Assembly: GCF_900108485.1 (NCBI RefSeq)
Contig: NZ_FNXF01000008.1
Coordinates: 10,415-74,414 of the forward strand
Length of the DNA stretch: 64,000 nucleotides
Direction: 5' to 3'
From: Rheinheimera pacifica
Lineage (GTDB): Bacteria; Pseudomonadota; Gammaproteobacteria; Enterobacterales; Alteromonadaceae
Of the stretch, positions 18,479 through 27,792 are shown one piece after another. The notes under the pieces were generated by a model, which was not told the DNA's origin, did no database searches, and saw only the letters and a program-made list of their open reading frames with translations. The position numbers and the translations under genes were made by a program. Position 1 is the stretch's first letter. Each line of letters begins with the position of its first letter.

Positions 18479-19360
18479 TTAGTCAGCCAGCGGTACCACA
18501 TCTACCGCTACACTAAGCTGATGCTCACCGTTGCCGTGTAGTATGCCTTTTAGCGGCACTACATCGGCGTAATCTCGGCCCCAGGCCAGTGTCAGGTGCT
18601 GCTCGTCGGCCAGAATATTATTGGTCGGGTCAAAATCTATCCAGCCCAGCGTGGGCTCAAATACGGCGAACCAGGCATGCGAGGCATCGGCGCCAACCAG
18701 GCGCGGTTGCCCCTCTGGCGGCCGGGTTTCCAGATAACCACTAACATAGCGCGCCGGTATACCGACACAGCGCAGGCAGCTGATCGCAAGTTGGGCGAAA
18801 TCCTGACATACGCCTCTTTTATGCGCTAACACTTCAGATAAAGGCGTGACTACGGTACTGAATTCAGGGTCGTACTGAAATTCGGTAAATATCAGCTGGT
18901 TTAATGCCTGTGCCAGCTGCAGTATATTCTGGCCGGGTTGCATTAAGGGCGTGATTAACGCTTTAGCGGCAGGCAGTAGCGGGATCATCCGGCTGGCATG
19001 CTGGCACAATAAGGCGTCTAAGGTTGTTGCATCGGTATGCTGGCGTAAATGGGCAAAGAGCCCGTTGCTGTCGGTGGCATCACGTATTTTTAAAATATTA
19101 TGCCGCGGCATAACCTGCAGTGTGCTGCGTGAGGTGACACAGAGTTGTTTGTGTGGCGGCTGTACATGAATAAAGTGCTGGGTATTGCCAAAGCTGTCGC
19201 AGCGTTGTTGTATCAACGACGGGGCCGGGTTTACGCTTAAACTGCTGTGTTCTACCTGCTGATACGGCAACTGGCGTGGTGTGAGCCAGGCCAGGTTATA
19301 GCTGTTTGCCACGGTTTGGGCGTAACGATATTCGGTTTGGTGGATCAGCTGATATTTCAT
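18479..19360 (-). CDS. Transglutaminase-like cysteine protease family protein
   Basis: 293 residues from the ATG at 19360, which shares one base with the stop of the upstream gene (TAATG), a coupling signal; an in-frame ATG at 19375 lies inside that gene. The N-terminal region (KYQLIHQTEYRYAQTV) is the bacterial transglutaminase N-domain. The catalytic triad is visible as Cys in RGVCQDFAQLA, His in DASHAWFAVF and Asp in WIDFDPTNN. Members probably hydrolyse or transfer amide bonds. Last gene of the ATP-grasp/alpha-E operon, where it may cleave or process the peptide-like product. Confidence 0.9.
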   Translation of the reverse strand: MKYQLIHQTEYRYAQTVANSYNLAWLTPRQLPYQQVEHSSLSVNPAPSLIQQRCDSFGNTQHFIHVQPPHKQLCVTSRSTLQVMPRHNILKIRDATDSNGLFAHLRQHTDATTLDALLCQHASRMIPLLPAAKALITPLMQPGQNILQLAQALNQLIFTEFQYDPEFSTVVTPLSEVLAHKRGVCQDFAQLAISCLRCVGIPARYVSGYLETRPPEGQPRLVGADASHAWFAVFEPTLGWIDFDPTNNILADEQHLTLAWGRDYADVVPLKGILHGNGEHQLSVAVDVVPLAD

Positions 19361-21840
19361 TAAAAACTCTGCCACTGGCTGCTTAAATCAGCATGATTAA
19401 AGTAAGACAAGGTTACGCTGTCGGATAGCTGGCGCAGCGTTTGTTGCAATTGGTGCAACAGCAAACTCAGGCCGGGCAGGGCGTGCTGCTGAGCGTCAAA
19501 CAGCTGTTGCAGGTCAATTTGTTGCAGTATGGCGACCAGTTCCATGGCCAGGCGCTGCTCGCGGCTTAGTGTTATGCTGGCATCATTATGCAACGCTGGC
19601 AGTTTTTCGGTCTGACGTAGTAAGCGGGCACACTGATAACTGACAGAGCGTGGTGTGCTGTCGTCCAGCAACAACAAATCCATAATCGCTAACGGGTGCA
19701 ATTCGGTGTGGTAACGCCGCCGGTAGGTCATTAATGTATCGGCCAGGCGCAGCAGGGCTTCCATCAGGGCGTCGGTTGGCGGGGTATTGGCAAACACCGC
19801 CTGCAGCAGGCTGCAGCTTTGCTGGGCCCGTTCTAAATGCTGGCCAAGATCCATAAAACGCAGCGTTTGGGTGCGGCTCATGGTTTCGTTGTTCAGGCCG
19901 TAAATGGCGGTTTGCAACAGTACTATTTCATCCAGCGTACGTAGCAGGGCTGCCGGTTGCTGCCACTGTGGCCGCGCAGGCCACTGGTAAATAGCGCTTT
20001 GCAGTTTATCCAGCACATACCAGGTATCTTCACCGAAATATTCGCGTACCGACTGGGCGTTATACAGCAGGTTTTTCAGTATCGCCACCACGCCGGTAGC
20101 ATTATCGGCACTGAATAATTTGTCCAGTGCAGGTTGTAAGCCCGGTAACGATTGTTCTGTGCCGTCATCCATGCTGCTGTTGGCGCGTAAACAAAAACTC
20201 AGCAGATGTCGTGCATCCTGCTGTCCCGTGTCGCTATTGTCACTGTTATTGAGTAGTGTCAGCGCAGCCCTCAGTGCACGGCAAATCAGGTTAAGGCGTT
20301 CGTTATAACGGCCAAGCCAGAATAAATGGTCGGCCACCCGGCTGGGTAACAAACCGGATTGACGCGACAGCGTAACCTGATGTTTAGCGCTTTGCAGTAA
20401 GCTGACGGCCTGGGCTTTATTGGCCAGCACCCAAACGTCTTTGGCGGTAAAGCCGGCGCTAAAACCGGCCCGGTCAGAACGTTGCAGTGTGTTGCTATGT
20501 GTACTTACCCGGCCGAGCGCGCCAGGCATAACCGCGACGTCGGCCTGGCCGACGTCGCGATCAGTCAGTAAGCTGAAAATACGCAGCACACCGGCCTGGG
20601 GGTGTAATTCGCCTTTTTTATCGCAACAGGGCAATTGGCTTAGCGGCAGCAATTGGCGGGCAATATAGGCCGCGGGTTGTTGCTCTACCTGTTGCCACAG
20701 CGCTGTCAGTTCAGCCGGTGGCAGATCGGCCAGTTGCCATTGCTGGGCGCTTAACAGATGCTGCAGGCAATAATCGCTACTGTTGGTTTGGGCTTGTGCT
20801 AACTGACTGGCGTTACCGCACCACAGTGCCGGTACGGTGGGCAGTAGCAAGGGCTGTTGCAGCAAAAATTCGCAGCAGCGGGATAAAAAAGGCAATAGTG
20901 CACCTGAGTCGAGCAGGGCACTGCCGGGCGGGTTAACACATAACAACTGGTTTTGCCGGATGCTTTGTAATAAGCCGGCACTACCACTGCTACCGGGATC
21001 CAGCTCCAGCGGATCACAGCTGCTGTCTGGCAGATAGCGCAGCAGGCTTTGCAATGGCTGCAGGCCGCTGAGGGTTTTTAACCACAGCTTGCTGTCTTTA
21101 AACATCAGATCCGCACCGTGTACCAGCGCGATATCAAGGTAATTGGCTAAAAAGGCATGCTCAAAATAGGCTGCGTCACGCTTATGGTGGGTAAGTAAGC
21201 CGGCCAGTTTATGCTCGTTATCGCTTTGGCAGCCTTGTTGCAGCAACTGTTGCAGTTGGCGGAAAAACCCCGCCAGCTGGCTTTTTTTAACGCTGGAGTT
21301 CAGCTCGGTTGTGGTGTTGTTAAACGCCAGCCGGTGCTCCAGCACATAGCCTAAACCGGCAGGCAGCTGGGTGTTATCGCTATAGGCACAAAACTGGCCA
21401 TCGCTGTTACGGCCAATGTCGGTGGCCAGCATAGGCAGCCAGGATGCGGTATCAATTAAGTTGGCGCAGGGCAGCAGGTAGTCTTTATTTAAAAAAATTA
21501 CTTCTGGCGGAATAACCTGTTGCTGTAATAGCTGCTGCGGGCCGTATAAATCGTGCAGAATCGCATTTAACAGCTGATGGCGCTGGGCAATGCCGGCTTC
21601 AAGTTGCTGCCACTGGGTTTCACTAATCAGCCACGGCATTAAATCCAGCTGGCGTTGTTGCTGATGCCAGGGATCAAAGGTGGTGCCGTTTTCCCGCAAC
21701 TGGTGCTGCAATTCGCTATACAGCTGTTGCAGGCGCTGTGCCGGTTGGCGCTGCCACCAATACAGTAACTGGCGCCATTGCGGCAAGTCCTGCCAGTGTT
21801 GCTGCTCGTGGATAGGCTGTGGCGTAACGCTCACTGACAT
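19360..21840 (-). CDS. Circularly permuted ATP-grasp/alpha-E fusion, ATP-grasp half apparently degenerate
   Basis: 826 residues. Residues about 1-480 align by eye with the ATP-grasp protein at 22833-24290 (shared AYFEH, a DPL block, NPPGS versus NAPGS). Residues about 490-826 match the alpha-E protein at 21861-22829 (LFWLGRYNERLNLICRALRAAL). The ATP-grasp half lacks the nucleotide-binding stretch VVKPANESGGYG of its paralogue: the corresponding region has no Lys-Pro or Gly-rich loop. It may therefore be a non-catalytic partner. The protein is unusually rich in Gln and Leu. It starts 20 bases after the alpha-E gene and overlaps the transglutaminase start. Confidence 0.88.
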   Translation of the reverse strand: MSVSVTPQPIHEQQHWQDLPQWRQLLYWWQRQPAQRLQQLYSELQHQLRENGTTFDPWHQQQRQLDLMPWLISETQWQQLEAGIAQRHQLLNAILHDLYGPQQLLQQQVIPPEVIFLNKDYLLPCANLIDTASWLPMLATDIGRNSDGQFCAYSDNTQLPAGLGYVLEHRLAFNNTTTELNSSVKKSQLAGFFRQLQQLLQQGCQSDNEHKLAGLLTHHKRDAAYFEHAFLANYLDIALVHGADLMFKDSKLWLKTLSGLQPLQSLLRYLPDSSCDPLELDPGSSGSAGLLQSIRQNQLLCVNPPGSALLDSGALLPFLSRCCEFLLQQPLLLPTVPALWCGNASQLAQAQTNSSDYCLQHLLSAQQWQLADLPPAELTALWQQVEQQPAAYIARQLLPLSQLPCCDKKGELHPQAGVLRIFSLLTDRDVGQADVAVMPGALGRVSTHSNTLQRSDRAGFSAGFTAKDVWVLANKAQAVSLLQSAKHQVTLSRQSGLLPSRVADHLFWLGRYNERLNLICRALRAALTLLNNSDNSDTGQQDARHLLSFCLRANSSMDDGTEQSLPGLQPALDKLFSADNATGVVAILKNLLYNAQSVREYFGEDTWYVLDKLQSAIYQWPARPQWQQPAALLRTLDEIVLLQTAIYGLNNETMSRTQTLRFMDLGQHLERAQQSCSLLQAVFANTPPTDALMEALLRLADTLMTYRRRYHTELHPLAIMDLLLLDDSTPRSVSYQCARLLRQTEKLPALHNDASITLSREQRLAMELVAILQQIDLQQLFDAQQHALPGLSLLLHQLQQTLRQLSDSVTLSYFNHADLSSQWQSF

Positions 21841-21860
21841 ACTGCTCCTGTGCGGGTTAA

Positions 21861-22829
21861 TCAGGCAGAAAGCTGGGCTCTGCTAAGATTTTCTGCCGGT
21901 GTGGCAATCACTTTGTGCAGGTTAATAATACCGGCCTGAATATGATCAATCAGCTGGTGCAACTGCTCTGTCGACAACTCGGTCAGCGGCTCTGTTTTAA
22001 GCAGAGCCTGTAGCTGATGCACCTGTTGCAAGATGCTGATGCTGTGCGGCAAGCCTTTAGCCGACGCGGCAACACGGTTTAAACAATAGGCGATAGAGCG
22101 CGGAAAATCTGCATACGTCAGCAGGTAATCAATGGCATCGACATCACCGCTTTGGTGCGCCAGATAATAATGGTACGACTCTATACCGCCAAGGGCGTTA
22201 AGAATAGAGGTCCAGCGAAACTTGGGCCGTTTAATCTGCGTAGGTTGCAGCTGTTGTAGCACCATTACATCCATAATGCGGGTAGTCATATCGGCGCGCT
22301 CTAAATGGCGGCCAATATTAAATAAGTCAAAGGCATCGCTGCGCAGCATTACGCCGTCCAGCACGCCCACTACCATCTGGCAGCGGCGGCTGACTTCAGT
22401 CATCAGGTTATAGCGCTGTTGCCGGCCGCCCGGTTGCTGGCAGTGCTGTTGTAAAAATATGTCCAGTTTATTCAGCTCTTCCCACATATCACGCGGAATA
22501 AGCTGGCGGATAGAGCGGGCGTTGTATTTAAGCTGGCTGCAGGTATGCCGTATTGATACTGTGCTGGCACTGTTACTGATCAAATGTGCCATCACGGCAT
22601 ATTCTATACTGGCTTGCTCGGGCGTGGCATCTGGCGGTAACTGATAGTTTGCCAGTGCGGTTTTGCTGTCCAGCCCCATCACATCCAGCAATACCGGCCA
22701 GCTAAACTGGGTATCTTTGTGGCTGTCAATTAACAGATGGCTGGTGGCATTAACCAGCCGGGCGGTGTCATCCAGCCGTTCCAGATAGCGGCCAAGCCAG
22801 AAAATATTATCTACAGATTTCAGTAGCAT
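21861..22829 (-). CDS. Alpha-E domain protein (DUF403)
   Basis: 322 residues, almost wholly helical, beginning MLLKSVDNIFWLGRYLERLD, the signature start of alpha-E proteins. Other conserved blocks are NARSIRQLIPRDMWEELN and FNIGRHLERADMTTRIMDV. The fold is an all-alpha domain found almost only beside circularly permuted ATP-grasp and transglutaminase genes. Its biochemical role is unknown; it may act with the ATP-grasp ligase. It starts three bases after the ATP-grasp stop. Confidence 0.92.
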   Translation of the reverse strand: MLLKSVDNIFWLGRYLERLDDTARLVNATSHLLIDSHKDTQFSWPVLLDVMGLDSKTALANYQLPPDATPEQASIEYAVMAHLISNSASTVSIRHTCSQLKYNARSIRQLIPRDMWEELNKLDIFLQQHCQQPGGRQQRYNLMTEVSRRCQMVVGVLDGVMLRSDAFDLFNIGRHLERADMTTRIMDVMVLQQLQPTQIKRPKFRWTSILNALGGIESYHYYLAHQSGDVDAIDYLLTYADFPRSIAYCLNRVAASAKGLPHSISILQQVHQLQALLKTEPLTELSTEQLHQLIDHIQAGIINLHKVIATPAENLSRAQLSA

Positions 22830-22832
22830 AGT

Positions 22833-24290
22833 TTATACCTCATCGTTGATAATCCAGGTGTCTTTACTGCCGCCACCTTGTGACGAATTTACCACCAGTG
22901 AGCCGCGCTTCAGTGCCACCCGGCTTAAACCACCGGTTGTGCAGTACAGCTCTTTTCCCTGCAAAATAAACGGCCGTAAATCCAGATGGCGTGGCTCCAG
23001 TGCGCCGTCGCACAGCGTAGGTGCGGTAGACAGGTTAAGCGTAGGCTGGGCAATAAAATTACGCGGGTTGGCTTTAATAGCCTCGGCCATTTGTTGCTGC
23101 TCTGCCAGGGTTGAACGCGGGCCAATTAAAATGCCGTAACCGCCTGATTCATTAGCTGGTTTTACCACCAGTTTATCCAGGTTGGCCAGCACATAGTTTT
23201 TTTGCTTTGGGTCCAGACATAAAAAGGTTTCAACATTATCAATCAGCGGTTTTTCGCCCAGATAATACTGAATAATCTGCGGTACATAGGCGTAAATCAC
23301 TTTGTCATCTGCCACACCGGAGCCCGGCGCATTGGCTATAGACACATTGCCTTTGGCCCAGGCTTTAATCAGGCCGGCTATGCCCAGCACCGAGTCGGGC
23401 CGAAATGCCAGTGGGTCGATAAAAACATCATCGACGCGGCGGTAAATCACATCAACCCGCTGTTTACCGTGTAGTTTTTTTAAGTAGACAATGTCATCTT
23501 CAACAAATAAATCGGTGTTTTCGGCCAGCTCTATACCGGTTTGCTGCGCCAGAAAGCTGTGTTCAAAATAAGCCGAATTATAAATGCCGGGGGTGAGCAG
23601 CACTATGCAGGGCACATCGCTGTGGCGGGGGGAGAGTGATGCCAGCATACGCCACAACTGATGTGGGTAATCGTCTACCGGGTAAATGGTTGATTCAGCA
23701 AACAGCTCCGGAAAGACGCGTTTCATTACGGTACGGTTTTCCAGCATGTAAGAGACACCAGATGGCACCCGCAGGTTATCTTCCAGTACCAGAAAGCGGC
23801 CGTCTTCATCACGAACCAAATCAGTGCCGCAAATATTAGCCCACACGCCAAAACGGGGCGAAATGCCCTGACATGGTGCAAGGTAGTTGCGTGACTGCAA
23901 CACTAAATCTGCCGGTACCACGCCGTCTTTAAGAATACTTTGCTTGTTGTACAAGTCATCAATAAACAGGTTCAGCGCGGTTAAACGCTGCTTTAAGCCG
24001 GCGCTGGTACTTTGCCATTCAGTGCTGGGGATAGTGCGCGGCATGACATCCAGCGGCCAGGCCCGGTCGATATTATTGCCGTCGCTGTATAGTGTAAAGC
24101 ACACGCCCATATCGCTAATGGTTTGATTTAACTGCTCTTGTCGCTGGCATAGTTCAGTGGCGCCATGTTTATCAATAAAGCGGGCAATCGCCGCTGCTAC
24201 TGGTCTTACACTGCCGTCACTGCTAACCAGTTCATCAAAACAGTTTTCGGTTAACGGATAACCACCGCGGGTAAAGCTTTTTACACTCAT
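22833..24290 (-). CDS. Circularly permuted type 2 ATP-grasp protein (DUF404/DUF407)
   Basis: 485 residues from the ATG at 24290, chosen because AAGGAG lies six bases upstream and the product begins MSVKSFTRGGYP; the longer frame to 24365 has no such site. Visible active-site blocks are EDNLRVPSGVSYMLENR, the RRVDD motif, NAPGSGVADDK, VVKPANESGGYG (nucleotide loop) and EPRHLDLRPFIL. ATP-grasp enzymes join a carboxylate to an amine through an acyl phosphate, so this is a predicted peptide or amide ligase. First gene of the four-gene minus-strand operon; a strong terminator of the preceding unit lies upstream. Confidence 0.93.
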   Translation of the reverse strand: MSVKSFTRGGYPLTENCFDELVSSDGSVRPVAAAIARFIDKHGATELCQRQEQLNQTISDMGVCFTLYSDGNNIDRAWPLDVMPRTIPSTEWQSTSAGLKQRLTALNLFIDDLYNKQSILKDGVVPADLVLQSRNYLAPCQGISPRFGVWANICGTDLVRDEDGRFLVLEDNLRVPSGVSYMLENRTVMKRVFPELFAESTIYPVDDYPHQLWRMLASLSPRHSDVPCIVLLTPGIYNSAYFEHSFLAQQTGIELAENTDLFVEDDIVYLKKLHGKQRVDVIYRRVDDVFIDPLAFRPDSVLGIAGLIKAWAKGNVSIANAPGSGVADDKVIYAYVPQIIQYYLGEKPLIDNVETFLCLDPKQKNYVLANLDKLVVKPANESGGYGILIGPRSTLAEQQQMAEAIKANPRNFIAQPTLNLSTAPTLCDGALEPRHLDLRPFILQGKELYCTTGGLSRVALKRGSLVVNSSQGGGSKDTWIINDEV

Positions 24291-24400
24291 CAGCAACTCC
24301 TTGCACCGCACAGCAGACAGAATGCTGTTCATAACGGATACAGAGCAAAGGTTGTGCCACTGCATGATCTAGATAAAAAGTGCAGGTAAAAAACGCAGAT

Positions 24401-24432
24401 AAAAAAGCCCCGCAGGTTTGCACGGGCGGGGC
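24401..24432 (-). terminator. Rho-independent terminator
   Basis: On the minus strand GCCCCGC (24432-24426) pairs with GCGGGGC (24413-24407), followed by six T (24406-24401). It ends the LacI/TIM-barrel transcript and insulates the ATP-grasp operon. Confidence 0.85.
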
Positions 24433-24491
24433 TGATGGTATGTTAAGTTGCAGTACTCTGGGGAGCGGATTACGCTCTGTAAAGTAAAGGT

Positions 24492-25379
24492 TTAGGCCAA
24501 TAACGAACTTAAACTGCTAAAACCCTGGCGTATGGTTTCAATTTTGTTGTCTGTGTGATCGCGCTCAACATAGGCATGCTTTAAACCCGCCTGGCTGGCT
24601 TTAGCGAAAATAGATTTAAAATCAATAACGCCTTTGCCTACATCAGCAAAATCACCGTTGCTATCCATATCTTTGACATGCCACAGCGGGAAGCGGCCTG
24701 GGTGTTTGGCGATATAATCCAGCGGATTCAGGCCGGCTTTGATCACCCAGTATAAATCCAGCTCCATTTGTACCAGATTGCTGTCGGTTTCATTAAGCAG
24801 CACATCGTAAGGCATGGCGCCGGACAACTGAATAAATTCAAACTCATGATTGTGATAAGTCAGCTGCAGGCCCGCCGCTTTGATGCGTTCGCCCGCCTGA
24901 TTCATAAACCCTGCCAGGGCTTTGTATTGATCCAACGTCTGACGTTGGGCTTCATACAGGTAAGGTAAAACCAGGTACTGGTGGCCCATCATCAGAGCTT
25001 GTTCAATCACGCCATCCAGATTTTGTTGCAGCGCTTCTAACGGCTGATGGCATGACGGTGCGCTCAGGCCTTCACTGTCGATAATGCTTTTTAACTGCCT
25101 GGCAGTCTGGTCAAAATAACCGGCAAATTCTACCTGGGTGTAACCCACGCCAGCCACCAGTTTTAGTGTATCGGCGACACTTTGTGCCATCAGATCGCGC
25201 AGTGTATACAGCTGCAAACCCGGTACAACTTTAGCGGTTGTGGTGGTTGCGGCTAACGGCAACGACGTTAAACCTAAACCTGCCATACCTAAACCCAGGG
25301 CGCCGAGTTGCAAAAATTGTCGCTTTTGCTTATCCGGCAGTTGCGGCTGTTGCCTAAAGGTTGAATTGTCGTATGCCAT
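24492..25379 (-). CDS. Exported sugar phosphate isomerase/epimerase-like TIM-barrel protein
   Basis: 295 residues. It has a long signal region with a Tat-like KRQFLQLGALGLGMAGLG stretch (Lys-Arg instead of twin Arg), so it is probably periplasmic. The rest is an AP-endonuclease-2/xylose-isomerase-like barrel, with metal-ligand candidates in VQMELDLYWV (Glu, Asp), WHVKDMD (His) and AYVERDH (Glu, His). Relatives act as isomerases, epimerases or, in Bacteroides, as 3-keto-glycoside 1,2-lyases. Given the neighbouring GMC dehydrogenase and DUF1080 gene, a lyase or epimerase on oxidised sugars is the best guess. It follows lacI by 24 bases, so it is in the same operon. Confidence 0.8.
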   Translation of the reverse strand: MAYDNSTFRQQPQLPDKQKRQFLQLGALGLGMAGLGLTSLPLAATTTTAKVVPGLQLYTLRDLMAQSVADTLKLVAGVGYTQVEFAGYFDQTARQLKSIIDSEGLSAPSCHQPLEALQQNLDGVIEQALMMGHQYLVLPYLYEAQRQTLDQYKALAGFMNQAGERIKAAGLQLTYHNHEFEFIQLSGAMPYDVLLNETDSNLVQMELDLYWVIKAGLNPLDYIAKHPGRFPLWHVKDMDSNGDFADVGKGVIDFKSIFAKASQAGLKHAYVERDHTDNKIETIRQGFSSLSSLLA

Positions 25380-25403
25380 CAGATACTCCTGCTCTGGTTT
25401 ACG

Positions 25404-26417
25404 TCAGCCTGATACTGCCGGAGCAGGGCCTGTACTGGCGCGTTGAATAAGATCAAAAGGTAAAATAACTTTAGGTGCTTTACCTAAACGACCGTCAAGT
25501 AAATCTATTAATAAGCTTACCGCTGTACTGCCAAACTCCTCAGCCGGCTGGGCTATGGTTGTCAGAGGGGGATCGCTAAAGGCAGCAAAAGAAATATCAT
25601 CAAAACCTGCCACCGAAACATCGCCGGGCACGCTTAAACCTGCTTGTTTGATGCCCTGTATCGCGCCTATCGCCATTTCATCGTTTTCACAAAATAACGC
25701 GGTAGGAGGCGTAGCTAACGCCAATAACTCGGTAGCGGCTTTATGGCCGGATTGCAAAGTAAAATCGCCCGGATACAACAAGCTTTCATCAAAAGCGACG
25801 CCGGCGGCGTCTAATGCATCACGATATCCTGCTACCCGGTCACGGGTAAGCGGGCTGCGCGCCGGGCCTTTAATCATCGCAATACGTTTGTGGCCAAGTT
25901 GCAGCAAATGTTCAGTCATTGCACAGGCTGCAGCCCGGTTATCTAACAGCACTGTAGGGCAGGCAATACGGTCGAGTACTTCACAGGCGTTTACCATAGG
26001 CAATACGCTGCCGGTTTTCATTTCCAACTGAGCAAAAGGGTTATGCGCCCGCAACTGAATTAAACCGTCGGCCTGTGAGGTATGTACCATACGGGCGTAA
26101 CTTTGCTCCATGGCTTCGTCCGCCAGCGTGTTGCATAACAGCAATGAATAGCCTTTGTCATGTGCGGCTTGTTGCATGCCACTGATCACCCTGGCAAAAA
26201 ACACGTTGGCAACAGTAGGCACCAGTACCACCAGGTTACGGGTTTTACCGGAGCGAAATCGTACCGCCATCAGGTTAGGTCTGTAACCAAGCTGCTTTAC
26301 GGCAGACAGTACTTTAGTGCGGGTTTTTAATGACACTAAATCAGGTTGCTGCAAAGCACGGGACACAGTGGCCACCGATACTCCAGCCAATTGTGCTACA
26401 TCACGAATATTGGACAT
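25404..26417 (-). CDS. LacI/GalR family transcriptional regulator
   Basis: 337 residues. The N-terminal helix-turn-helix IRDVAQLAGVSVATVSRAL (residues 4-22) and hinge (RPNLMAVRFRSGKTRNL) precede a periplasmic-binding-protein-like effector domain. It probably represses the divergent sugar cluster at 26793-30848 and its own operon. Two palindromes of LacI-operator type lie in the intergenic region (26513-26526 and 26681-26704), one over the rightward promoter. The effector is presumably a sugar or an oxidised sugar. Confidence 0.93.
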   Translation of the reverse strand: MSNIRDVAQLAGVSVATVSRALQQPDLVSLKTRTKVLSAVKQLGYRPNLMAVRFRSGKTRNLVVLVPTVANVFFARVISGMQQAAHDKGYSLLLCNTLADEAMEQSYARMVHTSQADGLIQLRAHNPFAQLEMKTGSVLPMVNACEVLDRIACPTVLLDNRAAACAMTEHLLQLGHKRIAMIKGPARSPLTRDRVAGYRDALDAAGVAFDESLLYPGDFTLQSGHKAATELLALATPPTALFCENDEMAIGAIQGIKQAGLSVPGDVSVAGFDDISFAAFSDPPLTTIAQPAEEFGSTAVSLLIDLLDGRLGKAPKVILPFDLIQRASTGPAPAVSG

Positions 26418-26512
26418 GGATAATTTTCATCTTATTAATGTATCCCGGATTTTATCTGGATATTCAACTATGTGCACCTATGCCTTTGAAAACGCCTGCC
26501 AGATGACATTGA

Positions 26513-26526
26513 TGTAACCGATAACA
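26513..26526. promoter_or_regulatory. Candidate LacI-family operator near the lacI promoter
   Basis: TGTAACCGATAACA: an imperfect 14-mer palindrome with the CG centre typical of LacI-family operators, about 100 bases upstream of the regulator start. It resembles the second site at 26686-26699 (TGTAATCCGTTACA). Autoregulation is inferred. Confidence 0.45.
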
Positions 26527-26671
26527 TTTATAAGGCAATTTGTTATAAAAGTGAAGGCAATAGCGGCAAAAATATAGCAAACTCTTTTAGTGCTTTTGCT
26601 CTTTTTTGGTGGGTGTTTTGCGATGTTGCGCAAATAAAGTGCAATATTTGCGGCAAATAGCGGATTTTGTG

Positions 26672-26704
26672 TTGACGAAACAAAATGTAATCCGTTACAT
26701 TTTG
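26672..26704 (+). promoter_or_regulatory. Promoter with overlapping operator for the sugar oxidation cluster
   Basis: TTGACG (26672-26677) is followed 17-18 bases later by TTACAT/TACATT as the -10. A 10-bp perfect inverted repeat, CAAAATGTAA (26681-26690) and TTACATTTTG (26695-26704) with a 4-base centre, covers the spacer and the -10. A repressor bound here would block RNA polymerase, and the LacI-type regulator encoded divergently is the obvious candidate. Confidence 0.65.
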
Positions 26705-26792
26705 CTTGTGCTTTAATTTTGCACCAGGGGCTGATTCTGATCACCGCCTGCAAAAAAGTCATCCAAGCCGCGTTAAGCAGAGGATAAGTGGC

Positions 26793-27692
26793 ATGAAGCA
26801 GCAATTACCCCGCCGTGAACTGTTAAAACAACTGGCTACCGGCGCACTCGGCGCTTCGGTGTTGGGGCCAGGTTTGTTGTTAAGTAGTGCAGTGCAGGCT
26901 GTGCCGGTTAACAGCGCGCTCAAAGGTAATATCCGCCATTCTGTCAGCCGCTGGACGTACGGTGATTTAGCCATCGAAGAGCTGTGTCTGCTGGTTAAAT
27001 CTTTAGGCTTTACTGCGATAGATTTGGTTGGGCCACAAGATTGGCCGGTATTAAAACAGCATGGTGTTGATAGCTCGATGTGTAACGGCGCTGAGCTTAA
27101 TCTGGAAGATGGCTGGTCGGATCCGAAGTTTCATCCGCAGCTGATACAACGCTACTTAACGCATATAGATTTGGTGGCAGAGGCCGGCTATAAAAACCTG
27201 ATCTGTTTTAGTGGCAATGCCCGTGGCATGGATAGAGAAACCGCGCTGCAAAACGCCGTACAGGGGCTAAAACAAATACTGCCACAGGCGGAAAAACGCG
27301 GGGTAGTGCTGCAAATGGAGCTATTTAACAGCAAAGTTGATCACCCTGATTATCTGGCAGATAGTTCAGCCTGGGCTATTGAACTGTGTAAACGGCTGAA
27401 CTCAGACAATTTTAAGCTGTTGTACGACATCTACCATATGCAGATTATGGAAGGTGACATTATCCGCACTATTAAAAATAACCATCAGTATTTCGGCCAC
27501 TATCACACCGCCGGCGTGCCGGGCCGCCATGAAATTGATGATACGCAGGAGCTGAACTATGGCGCCATAGCCAAAGCCATTCGTGACACCGGCTTTACCG
27601 GCTATCTGGCGCAGGAATTTATACCCACTGCCAAAACCAAAGCCGGCAGAGTGCAGTCGCTGGCGCAGGCCATTAGTATTTGTGACGTTTAA
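26793..27692 (+). CDS. Tat-exported hydroxypyruvate isomerase-family TIM-barrel protein
   Basis: 299 residues from the ATG at 26793 (AGAGGA upstream); the frame extends further 5' but without a signal. The N-terminus carries a twin-arginine signal (RRELLKQLATGALGASVLG) for folded export. The barrel matches the Hyi/xylose-isomerase-like group: LQMELFNSKVDHPDY (Glu), LLYDIYHMQIMEGD (Asp), YHTAGVPGRHEID and LAQEF (Glu). The annotated family name is historical; periplasmic members in such clusters are more likely lyases or isomerases of 3-keto sugars. First gene after the LacI-controlled promoter. Confidence 0.82.
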   Translation: MKQQLPRRELLKQLATGALGASVLGPGLLLSSAVQAVPVNSALKGNIRHSVSRWTYGDLAIEELCLLVKSLGFTAIDLVGPQDWPVLKQHGVDSSMCNGAELNLEDGWSDPKFHPQLIQRYLTHIDLVAEAGYKNLICFSGNARGMDRETALQNAVQGLKQILPQAEKRGVVLQMELFNSKVDHPDYLADSSAWAIELCKRLNSDNFKLLYDIYHMQIMEGDIIRTIKNNHQYFGHYHTAGVPGRHEIDDTQELNYGAIAKAIRDTGFTGYLAQEFIPTAKTKAGRVQSLAQAISICDV

Positions 27693-27792
27693 ACCGGGAC
27701 AAAGCGGCCAGACCGTTTTGCTAATTATAATGAAAATAGAACCTTACAGCTGAAGTTTAGCAAGGCATAAGGTTTCAACGGGGAGCAACAGC

